From: JAXDLK01 sp034666665
Lineage (GTDB): Bacteria > Desulfobacterota > Binatia > JACPRU01
Reading direction: 5' to 3'
NCBI GenBank assembly: GCA_034666665.1
Contig: JAXDLK010000059.1
Location: 1 to 6,633 of the forward strand
DNA: 6,633 bases
Shown here: positions 1 to 6,038 of the stretch, in pieces
Position numbering within the stretch: position 1 is the first letter of the stretch
How the letters are laid out: every line of letters starts with the position of its first letter
Notes under the pieces: generated by a model
Seen by the model: only the letters and a program-made list of their open reading frames with translations
The model's database searches: none
What the model was told of the DNA's origin: nothing
Program-made: the position numbers and the translations under genes

Positions 1-481
1 TCGCCCATGCGGGACGGACGCCGTACACCCGCCGCGCGAGACCGTACACCGCACCGACGCCGACGAGGCTGACGCAGGCGGTCCCCAACCGGACCGACTT
101 CTCGGTGAGCCCGGCGAGGAACACGAACGGAACGTGCAGGTAGACGGACAGCGACAGCGGGTAATCGCCGAGGCCGCGGAAGAAGACGGGCCAGGGCTCG
201 CCGTACATGTCGGTGCCGCGGGTGAGCAGAGCGTACGCGTCCACGCCATGAACGGCCTCGTCGCAGAAGAAGTACACGGGAAAGAGCGCGAGACGGTCGA
301 AAACGAGCGCCGCGTACGCCGCGATCGACACCAGGAGAGCGACGCGACCTGCGAGATCCCGACCGGGCGCAGCGCCTCCGCGTGCCGCCGGGTCGGAGCC
401 TTCGCCGGCGCCGACCGTCGTCGCCTGCGCCTCGGGGTTCGCGGGCGCGGTCAGGGAGAGACCGTCGGGGGCTCGCGCCAC
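1..481 (-). CDS. GT39-family (GT-C) membrane glycosyltransferase, N-terminal part, cut by window edge
   Basis: Translating the minus strand from the GTG at 481 gives 160 codons that stay open to the left edge. The start is constrained: an in-frame TGA lies two codons upstream, and GAGAAGG (complement of 492-498) sits 10 nt before the GTG. Residues 1-45 are Ala/Pro/Gly-rich and hydrophilic. Residues 47-67 form one membrane segment. The motif FPVYFFCDEAVHGVDAY follows (residues 67-83), with the acidic pair D74-E75 in the first extracytoplasmic loop. This is the typical catalytic loop of GT39/PMT/ArnT-like enzymes, which transfer a sugar from a polyprenyl phosphate outside the cytoplasm. Downstream, residues about 110-160 contain more hydrophobic segments and a family-like stretch, VRLGTACVSLVGVGAVYGLARRVYG. 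It overlaps the end of the GT2-methyltransferase gene by 31 bp, so the two are probably co-transcribed and act on one pathway. Acceptor and sugar are unknown. Family assignment is firm; the exact start is less so. Confidence 0.85.
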   Translation of the reverse strand, partial: MARAPDGLSLTAPANPEAQATTVGAGEGSDPAARGGAAPGRDLAGRVALLVSIAAYAALVFDRLALFPVYFFCDEAVHGVDAYALLTRGTDMYGEPWPVFFRGLGDYPLSLSVYLHVPFVFLAGLTEKSVRLGTACVSLVGVGAVYGLARRVYGVRPAWA

Positions 482-1860
482 GCGTCACGCACCTTCTCGG
501 CGTGAAAGATCCGCTCGGACGCGGCGATCGTGTGCTCCGATCGGATGACGAAGCCGATGCTCGGCAGCAAGGCACGCAGCTCCTCGCCGGTGTAGTGCGA
601 GATGTGCTCCTCCTCGTAACCGGTCGGCATCAGGCGACCGTAGAACCACTCGATGACGCGCCACGCCCTCGACGAGTAGTCGGGGGTACCGAGGACGAGC
701 GTGCCGCCCGCCTCGAGGACCCGATTCATCTCGGCGATGAGCACGCGCGCCTTCGGCACGTGCTCGATCACCTCGGAAGACACGAGGGTCGAGAACGCGC
801 CGGTACGGAACGGCAGCGCGAACGCGGAGCCGCAGACCAGCGACTGGCTCGCGTCTTTCCGGCGGAGGAAGCGGAGCTTCCGCAGGTTCACGTCGAGGCC
901 GGTCATCGCCGGCAGCGCTTGAACGATCTGACTCGCGCCGCAGCCGACGTCCACGCTGTGCGCCTCGCCGCGCACCAGGTCGGTGATCATGCGGAAGCGC
1001 CGGCGCTGCCACCAGCGCTGCGGCAGGATCCAACTGTCGAACGCCCGTGAATCGTAGTCGCACGAGCTCGCGGAGTTCCTGAGGGCCCAGAGCGTGCGCA
1101 ACGTTCGCAGGTAGGAGAGCGCGAACCGGAGCGCTCTCGCGTTCGAGCGGCCGGCGTGACGCGGCCGGTAGCGGATCGGCACCTCGCGGATGCGCCAGCC
1201 GTCGCAGTACGCGCGGACGATCAGCTCCTGCTGAGCGTCGAAGTCGCGACCGGCGAGATGCGCCGCCGACCGCAGCACTCGGGAATGGTACAAGCGGAAG
1301 CCGCTGGAAAGGTCCCGGTATGGCAGCGCGAGCACGGCCGCGAAGACGTGGTTGAGGATCCGGCTGAGGATGCGGCGGACCAGCGGCATCTCCGCACTGC
1401 CGGCCCGCACGTAGCGCGATCCGATGACGACGTCGGCGGACGTGCGCGCCGCCCACATTTGGTAGAGGAACTCCGGCTCGTGCGAATAGTCGGCATCGAT
1501 CGTGGCGACGTACTCTCCGACGGCCGCGCCGAGCCCCTGATCGAGTGCGGCACCATAGCCGGCGCGTTCCTGGCGAAGCACGCGACAGCCGAGGCGCCGG
1601 GCCACCTCGAGCGTGTCGTCGGTGGAACCATCGACGACGAGGATCTCGGCGTCGATGCCGAGCCGGCGGATCACGTCCCAGAGCCGCGGGACCAGCGAGG
1701 CGACGTTCTCGCTCTCGTTCTTCGTCAGCATCACCACGGAGAGGTCCGGGTGGGCACCGACGGGCGCGGCGCGCGTACTCGCTTGCGCGGGATCCATTCG
1801 AGCTCGGCCGCTCCCATATCCTCGTTCCCGGGTGCTTTCCAGGTTCATCGGGCGCTGCAC
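451..1860 (-). CDS. Bifunctional GT2 glycosyltransferase / class I SAM-dependent methyltransferase
   Basis: The protein has 469 residues from the outermost start (GTG 1860). In-frame ATGs at 1848 and 1797 are alternatives; the one at 1797 has a GGGAG 13 nt upstream and leaves 18 residues before the fold, so the true start is uncertain. Residues 40-240 are a GT-A fold of the dolichol-phosphate mannose synthase type: LSVVMLTKNE (40-49), VVDGSTDDT (75-83), the metal/nucleotide-binding region IDADYSHEP (121-129), GSRY (147-150) and LSSGFRLYHS (184-193). No C-terminal membrane helices follow. Residues 268-300 (DYDSRAF, QRWWQRRRFR) are a basic, aromatic linker. Residues 301-440 are a Methyltransf_11-like domain: SAM-binding VDVGCGAS (303-310), acidic GLDVN (321-325), VSSEVIEHV (360-368), and NRVLEAGGTLVLGTPDYSS (379-397). 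Known GT2 relatives load a sugar onto polyprenyl phosphate at the cytoplasmic face. The methyltransferase may modify the sugar or lipid-linked product, but its target is not shown. This domain pair also occurs as a fusion in other bacteria. It overlaps the next gene by 31 bp. Confidence 0.92.
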   Translation of the reverse strand: MQRPMNLESTRERGYGSGRARMDPAQASTRAAPVGAHPDLSVVMLTKNESENVASLVPRLWDVIRRLGIDAEILVVDGSTDDTLEVARRLGCRVLRQERAGYGAALDQGLGAAVGEYVATIDADYSHEPEFLYQMWAARTSADVVIGSRYVRAGSAEMPLVRRILSRILNHVFAAVLALPYRDLSSGFRLYHSRVLRSAAHLAGRDFDAQQELIVRAYCDGWRIREVPIRYRPRHAGRSNARALRFALSYLRTLRTLWALRNSASSCDYDSRAFDSWILPQRWWQRRRFRMITDLVRGEAHSVDVGCGASQIVQALPAMTGLDVNLRKLRFLRRKDASQSLVCGSAFALPFRTGAFSTLVSSEVIEHVPKARVLIAEMNRVLEAGGTLVLGTPDYSSRAWRVIEWFYGRLMPTGYEEEHISHYTGEELRALLPSIGFVIRSEHTIAASERIFHAEKVRDAWREPPTVSP

Positions 1861-1940
1861 GGCGCCGCCGAAGCTCGCGCGACGCCGCCTTGCTCGCCGA
1901 TGGATGTTCTGGTTCTAGGGTGCCGGTCGACGTCCGCCGC
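1861..1940. promoter_or_regulatory. Divergent intergenic gap, probable promoter region for both gene pairs
   Basis: This 80-bp gap lies between the divergently transcribed GT2-methyltransferase gene (minus) and the first of the tandem membrane glycosyltransferase genes (plus). Its position implies that it holds or borders both promoters. I see no convincing -35/-10 pair. The nearest plus-strand match is TTGCTC at 1890-1895 with TTCTAG 17 bp later, and its -10 element is poor. No operator-like inverted repeat stands out; CGGCGCCG at 1860-1867 is palindromic but too short to mean much in DNA this GC-rich. No clear ribosome binding site precedes the ATG at 1941. If the minus-strand gene really starts at 1797, the regulatory space is larger (about 143 bp). 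Confidence 0.35.
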
Positions 1941-3965
1941 ATGAGAATGACGGAGATCCCCGAGCAGCACTTCGGTCCCGCATCCGGTGGATTCGCGGAT
2001 CCGCCGGATTCCACGCCCGCTCCGCGACGCTCCACGGTCGGCGCATCGTTCGTCGCGATCGCGTCGGCGGCGGTGGTGCTCTACGGGGCGTGGCGCGCGC
2101 AGCTCGATCCGCCCTGGGGCCATGTCGCGCTCGCCGCCGGGATGATCGCGTTCTCGCTCGCGTCGTGGCTGCAGCCGCCGCCCGGCGACGAGCCGGCGGC
2201 GCCGGAAGACGTTCCTTCGGGGCGAGCGCCGCTCGTTGCCCTCGTCCTACTCGCGGCCGCCGACGCCGCATTCGTCGCCGGGTGGTCGGACGTCGTGGTG
2301 CTCGCCGGCTGGACGGCGGGCTGCGTCGCGCTCATCGGTCTGATCGTCGTCTCCAGGCTTCGCCGCGCCGGCTCCGGGTCGCGCTCGCGGACCCGCGAGC
2401 ACCTCGCGATCGCGTTCCTCGCGGCCCTCGCCGCGATCGTGAACCTCTACCGTCTCGCCGACTTCCCGCGTGCGGTGCACGGCGACGTCGGTGAGATCGC
2501 GCTCGCGGCGCTCGGCATGAACGTCCCGAGCGAGATCTTCCGCACCACCAGCTGGTGGGGAATGCCGGGAATGCACAACGCGCTCCAGCGGCTCGGCTTC
2601 CTGTTCGCCGACGGCGTCGCCGGTGCGCGCGCGACCGATGCGATCCTCGGCGTCCTCGCGGTGATCCCGCTCGCCGCCGTGGTTCGCCGGGTCGGCGGCC
2701 TCGATGCCGCGATCGCCGCGGGCGTTCTCGCGATCGGCTCCGCGAACATGATCAACACGTGGCGCCTGGGCGTCGGCCTGGGACCGCCGCCGTTTCTGGC
2801 GCTCGTCGCCCTGTGGGCGTTTCTCCGTGGCGCTTCGACGACATATTCGCCGCGGGACTACTTCCTGGTCGCCGGCCTCGTCGCCGGGCTTTCTCTACAG
2901 GTCAACCTCGCCGCACGGATCATCCCGCCGATGCTCGCCTGCTTCGCCGCCCACGAGCTGGCCTTCGGCGGCCGTGGCGGTCGGCGACGCGTGCTGCGGA
3001 ACTTCGGCTGGACGGTCCTCTGCGCCGTGCTCGTGGCCGCACCGCTCCTCTGGCACTACGTCCAGTCCCCGGAATTCCTGCAGCCGCGATCGGACAAGTT
3101 CGTGTTGAGCGACGCGACGCTGCAGTACTCGAAGCAGATCTACGGCACCGACTCGGCGCTCGGCGTGGTCTGGGCGCAGATCGTCCGAAGCTTCGGCATG
3201 TTCCATTTCTTCCCCGAGGGCGAGGACGTCGGCTTCTTCGTCGGCGAAGGGGGATTCTTCGAGCTGCCGACCGCGGTGCTCTTCCTCCTCGGCGTGAGCG
3301 CCGCCGTACCGAGGCTTCGCGACCGGCGCTACGCCTGGCCGCTCACGGGATGCATCCTCGGCCTGCTGCTCGTGGCAGCGACGATCCACGCGCCGAGCTA
3401 TCACCGGGCCGGCCCGGCTGCGGCGCTCGCGCTGGCCGTCGTCGGCATCGGCGCCGGAACGCTGCTCCGCGCCGTCGACCGGCTGTGCGCCGCCGTGGAT
3501 CCGCGTGCCGGCCGCGCCGCCGCCGCCGCCGTCGCCGCCGCGATCGCGGTGGTCGGCTTCGGCTGGGGTACGCGCACGTACTTCCTCGATTATTGCCAGC
3601 GCGAGTGGAAGCTCACCGATTCGACCGAGATTGCACGACGGATCGCGGCGGAGCCGGCGGAAGGAACCTTCACCTACCTGATGACGACCCCGGTCTTCGA
3701 CCGTGCCTACGGGAACATTCGCTTCATGGCCCGACGCCATGCCGCCGAGGACCTGCAGCCCGGCGATCCGCCGCCCACGACGGCCGACCTGCACCCCGGC
3801 GTCAACCTCTTCATCGCCTTGCCCCATCGCGTGCCGGAGCTTCGTGCGCTCGCTCGTGCGCTGCCACCCGGCCAGTGGGAGAAGCACTACAAACGATCCC
3901 CTCCGGACGAGCTCGAGTTCCTGTTGCTGAGAATTCGCAAGCCGTCGCGCGACGACGGGCCGTGA
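1941..3965 (+). CDS. GT39-like (GT-C) multi-spanning membrane glycosyltransferase, paralogue A
   Basis: The protein has 674 residues from ATG 1941. Alternatives are GTG 1920 and ATG 1947; none has a clear ribosome binding site. Residues 1-32 are hydrophilic and Pro-rich. About 14 hydrophobic segments follow (near 33-50, 60-77, 97-114, 117-137, 153-170, then 225-545), ending in a soluble, probably extracytoplasmic domain (546-674). The loop after the fifth segment has FPRAVHGDVGEIAL (175-188). D182 falls exactly where the catalytic Asp of canonical GT39 proteins falls relative to the Phe-Pro pair, but the adjacent Glu is replaced by Val, and Glu comes at 185. Other family-like stretches are NTWRLGVGLGPPPFLAL (272-288), DYFLVAGLVAGLSLQ (306-320) with AARIIPPML (324-332), and the C-terminal YGNIRFMAR (590-598). 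The expected role is transfer of a sugar from a polyprenyl-phosphate donor at the outer face of the inner membrane; the acceptor is unknown. Its last four bases overlap the next gene, its paralogue. It could also be a GT-C-fold protein with altered chemistry. Confidence 0.88.
   Translation: MRMTEIPEQHFGPASGGFADPPDSTPAPRRSTVGASFVAIASAAVVLYGAWRAQLDPPWGHVALAAGMIAFSLASWLQPPPGDEPAAPEDVPSGRAPLVALVLLAAADAAFVAGWSDVVVLAGWTAGCVALIGLIVVSRLRRAGSGSRSRTREHLAIAFLAALAAIVNLYRLADFPRAVHGDVGEIALAALGMNVPSEIFRTTSWWGMPGMHNALQRLGFLFADGVAGARATDAILGVLAVIPLAAVVRRVGGLDAAIAAGVLAIGSANMINTWRLGVGLGPPPFLALVALWAFLRGASTTYSPRDYFLVAGLVAGLSLQVNLAARIIPPMLACFAAHELAFGGRGGRRRVLRNFGWTVLCAVLVAAPLLWHYVQSPEFLQPRSDKFVLSDATLQYSKQIYGTDSALGVVWAQIVRSFGMFHFFPEGEDVGFFVGEGGFFELPTAVLFLLGVSAAVPRLRDRRYAWPLTGCILGLLLVAATIHAPSYHRAGPAAALALAVVGIGAGTLLRAVDRLCAAVDPRAGRAAAAAVAAAIAVVGFGWGTRTYFLDYCQREWKLTDSTEIARRIAAEPAEGTFTYLMTTPVFDRAYGNIRFMARRHAAEDLQPGDPPPTTADLHPGVNLFIALPHRVPELRALARALPPGQWEKHYKRSPPDELEFLLLRIRKPSRDDGP
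2481..2495 (+). other. Putative catalytic loop of paralogue A (GDVGE)
   Basis: Codons for G181, D182, V183, G184 and E185. In the left-edge GT39 gene the equivalent site reads CDEA, with its Asp seven residues after the Phe of an FP pair. Paralogue A keeps the Asp at the same spacing, but its second acid is shifted by two residues. Paralogue B has the same change (GDLGE at 4406-4420). Confidence 0.6.
3514..3540 (+). repeat. Short GCC-rich simple repeat inside paralogue A
   Basis: A run of almost uninterrupted GCC/GTC triplets encodes the alanine-rich stretch around residues 525-534, the start of the last hydrophobic segment. It is in frame, and paralogue B has no equivalent run. Length change by slippage is possible here and would keep the reading frame in steps of three. 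Confidence 0.5.
3962..3965 (+). promoter_or_regulatory. GTGA start/stop overlap, probable translational coupling
   Basis: The GTG start of paralogue B (3962-3964) overlaps the TGA stop of paralogue A (3963-3965). Only a weak purine stretch (GACGACGGG) lies just upstream, so re-initiation by ribosomes finishing paralogue A is the likely way paralogue B is translated. This supports one transcript and a matched dose of the two proteins. Confidence 0.7.
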
Positions 3966-5926
3966 GGTTGCCGCGCGCCTTCGCCGATGCGTGTACGGCG
4001 ATCGTCGGTGCGTGTGTGGCGATCGCCGGATCCTTCATCGTGGCCGAGCGACGCGTCGCGGGCCACGTGCTTCTCCTCTCCGGGATGGCGCTGTTCGCGT
4101 ATGGCTCGCGGCCTCGTTCCGCATGCCGGCCGGCCGTCGGCTCGTGGGGAGGGTCGCGACCACCACTGATCGGGTTGTCTCTCTTGTTGCTCGCGACGGC
4201 GGTGGCCGTACTCTCCATCTCCGACTCGTGGGTAGCCTCTCTCTGGCTCCTGGGACTCTTCTTCCTCGTAGCTTCCGGGATGCGCTCCGCGTGGCGCGAG
4301 GCTCCTGCATCCGGTCCGGCGGGTGTGCTTTCGCTCTTCGCGGTGGCCGGCCTCTCCGCCGCCGTCAATCTGGCGTGGCTGACGGAGTTTCCGTGGGCGG
4401 TCCACGGAGATCTGGGAGAGGTCGCCCTCAAGGCGATGGACATGAACCTCACGCACGACCTCTTCCGTCCCTCGGACCTGTGGGCCATCCCGGGATTGTT
4501 TTACGGGATCCAGAGGCTCGGGCTGGAGGTCGATCCCGGATTGTTCGGTGCGCGCCTCCCCGACGCGGTGATCGGCGTGATCACGGCCTCGTTCGTATTC
4601 GCCACGGTGTGCGAGCTCTCCGGCCGCCGCGCGGCACTCACGACGGCGCTTCTCGCCGCAGGATCCGCGACGCTCATCAATACGTGGCGCTCCGGACTCG
4701 GCTTCGCCCCGCCTGCCCTGCTTCCCCTCGTCGCGATGTGGGCGTTCTCGCGTGGTCTGACTTCTCCCGCGCGAGCGCGTGACTTCTTCCTGATCGCCGG
4801 GCTCGCCGCCGGGCTCGGCGTTCAAGTCTACGTGCCGGCGCGCATCGTTCCGGTCATGCTGGCCGCGTGGACCGTGCACGAGCTCGCGTTCGGCTCGCGC
4901 GAGAGTCGGCGCCGGGTCCTACGTGGATTCGCATGGACGACGCTCTGTGCGTTGGCGGTCGCCGGCCCGCTGCTCTGGGAGTACTCCCACGACCCGCAGG
5001 GCCTCTTCGCGCGCTCGGAGAGAACGCTCTTCAGTGAAGAGGGCATGGCGCATTCGCTCCAGATCTACGGCGCCACGTCCGTCGGAGAGGTCGTGTGGAA
5101 TCAGCTCGTCCGTTCCGCGGGGATGTTTCACCTCTACGAAACGGCCGATGCCGGCTCGTTCCTGCCGAACCGCGGCGGCTTCTTCGAGCCTCTGACGGCA
5201 GCTCTCTTTCTGCTGGGCCTCGCCCGCGCCGCGACATGCCCGCGCGACCGACAGTGCGCCTGGCCGGTGCTCGGTTTGCTGCTCGCGATGTCACTCGAGG
5301 TGCTGACGGTCGATCCACCCATCTATTCGCGGGCGGGACCGGCCGCAGCGATGGCGCTCGTGCTCGTCGGGTTCGCGTGCGCCGGTGCCTTCACGGCGAT
5401 CGAGCGGGTATCAGCCGTCGCAGGGGCGCACGCCGATCGGCGTCAGGGATTCGCTGACGCGGCGGCGATCGTGCTGGCGTGCAGCGGTTTGCTGCTCGGT
5501 CTCAGCCGGTACTTTCTCGAATACTGCCGGAAGGACTGGCCACTCTCGAATTCGACGGCGGTCGCGCGGCGAATCGCTGCCGAGCCCGTGGAGGACTCCT
5601 TCACGTATCTGCTTGCGATGCCTGCGTTCTCGATCGGCTACGGCAACATTCGTTTTCTCGCACGCGGCCATCGAGGCGACGACTTGCCACCTGGCGGCGC
5701 CGCGCCGCGGCTGAGCTCGGGTGTGAACCTCTTCATCGCCGTCCCGGGGCGGACGGACGAGCTGAAGTCGCTCGCCCGCGCACTGCCCCCCGGCCGTTGG
5801 GAGGAGCACTACCGGGCGGGGACGGGCGACGAGCTCGAGATCCTGGTCTTGCGCATCGTCGTCGGCGAACCGAAGACGCGCGATCGGCGACCGTCGCTGG
5901 AGCGCGACGCCGGAAGGCTTCAGTAG
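3962..5926 (+). CDS. GT39-like (GT-C) multi-spanning membrane glycosyltransferase, paralogue B
   Basis: The protein has 654 residues from GTG 3962. This start is chosen because it overlaps the preceding stop and because the match to paralogue A begins soon after it. Layout matches paralogue A: hydrophobic segments near 11-28, 33-47, 68-86, 89-106 and 121-138, then the loop FPWAVHGDLGEVAL (143-156) with putative catalytic D150 and second acid E153. A membrane core follows to about 517, and then a soluble C-terminal domain. Shared stretches include NTWRSGLGFAPPALLPL (241-257), HELAFG (306-311), GGFFE (405-409), RAGPAAA (457-463), ARRIAAEP (535-542) and YGNIRFLAR (560-568). In the block starting VNLFIA, 22 of 30 residues are identical to paralogue A by hand alignment. 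It differs from A in having no Pro-rich N-terminus and a longer charged C-terminal tail. The expected role is the same reaction type, possibly adding a different sugar or acting on a different acceptor site. Confidence 0.88.
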   Translation: MRLPRAFADACTAIVGACVAIAGSFIVAERRVAGHVLLLSGMALFAYGSRPRSACRPAVGSWGGSRPPLIGLSLLLLATAVAVLSISDSWVASLWLLGLFFLVASGMRSAWREAPASGPAGVLSLFAVAGLSAAVNLAWLTEFPWAVHGDLGEVALKAMDMNLTHDLFRPSDLWAIPGLFYGIQRLGLEVDPGLFGARLPDAVIGVITASFVFATVCELSGRRAALTTALLAAGSATLINTWRSGLGFAPPALLPLVAMWAFSRGLTSPARARDFFLIAGLAAGLGVQVYVPARIVPVMLAAWTVHELAFGSRESRRRVLRGFAWTTLCALAVAGPLLWEYSHDPQGLFARSERTLFSEEGMAHSLQIYGATSVGEVVWNQLVRSAGMFHLYETADAGSFLPNRGGFFEPLTAALFLLGLARAATCPRDRQCAWPVLGLLLAMSLEVLTVDPPIYSRAGPAAAMALVLVGFACAGAFTAIERVSAVAGAHADRRQGFADAAAIVLACSGLLLGLSRYFLEYCRKDWPLSNSTAVARRIAAEPVEDSFTYLLAMPAFSIGYGNIRFLARGHRGDDLPPGGAAPRLSSGVNLFIAVPGRTDELKSLARALPPGRWEEHYRAGTGDELEILVLRIVVGEPKTRDRRPSLERDAGRLQ

Positions 5927-5930
5927 GCAC

Positions 5931-5960
5931 TCGGTTCGCCGAGTCTCGGCGGAGAACCGA
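5931..5960. terminator. Strong hairpin between convergent genes, possible terminator
   Basis: Starting 5 bp after the stop of paralogue B, TCGGTTC (5931-5937) pairs with GAACCGA (5954-5960). Inside it, GCCGA (5938-5942) pairs with TCGGC (5946-5950). This leaves a 3-nt loop (GTC) and a 3-nt bulge (GGA). A competing smaller hairpin, ACTCGG-TTCG-CCGAGT (5929-5944), uses the same bases with a TTCG loop. Neither is followed by a T-run on either strand, so it is not a classical intrinsic terminator. It could still end transcripts with Rho or protect a 3' end. Its place between convergent genes supports a role at transcript ends. The rest of the 112-bp gap (5927-6038) shows nothing else I can name. 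Confidence 0.5.
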
Positions 5961-6038
5961 ACGGCGGCGACGCCGGAACACGAGCCTCGCGTGTCGTCGG
6001 TCCGGTCGAGCGGCCGCGACGAAACGCTGCGCGACTCC

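Larger units (their letters stand above)
1941..5926 (+). repeat. Tandem gene duplication (paralogues A and B)
   Basis: The two genes encode proteins that align over nearly their full length in the same order of motifs. These run from the FP(R/W)AVHGD(V/L)GE loop to the final LARALPPG(Q/R)WE block, and the spacing is nearly the same throughout. DNA-level identity is clearly lower and codon use differs, so the duplication is old rather than a recent copy. No flanking direct repeats or insertion-sequence remains are visible. Confidence 0.8.

Noticed and set aside
382..1050. 222-codon plus-strand open frame
   Set aside because: Antisense to the methyltransferase domain and the start of the GT39 gene. 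Composition is Arg/Asp-rich with no motif.
1890..1918. Candidate sigma-70 promoter (TTGCTC, 17 bp, TTCTAG)
   Set aside because: The -10 element matches the consensus at only two of six positions. I would not call it without transcript data.
1545..1940. Upstream extension of the paralogue A reading frame by about 130 codons
   Set aside because: It runs antisense through the GT2 domain and is Arg/Ala/Gly-rich without family features. The homology to paralogue B starts well after 1941.
485..2035. Long 516-codon minus-strand open frame
   Set aside because: It is a shifted frame over the GT2-methyltransferase gene, with Arg/Pro/Ala-rich low-complexity content typical of GC-rich shadow frames.
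2555..3961. Upstream extension of the paralogue B reading frame through paralogue A
   Set aside because: It is an Arg-rich out-of-frame reading of paralogue A. The match to paralogue A protein begins only after the GTG at 3962.
2895..4879. Two 330-codon minus-strand open frames opposite the tandem genes
   Set aside because: Both are charged, low-complexity antisense frames in GC-rich DNA with no recognisable domain. The plus-strand proteins have clear motifs.
5965..5975. Small inverted repeat CGGCG-A-CGCCG
   Set aside because: The loop is too short for a full stem, and such repeats are expected by chance in DNA of this composition.
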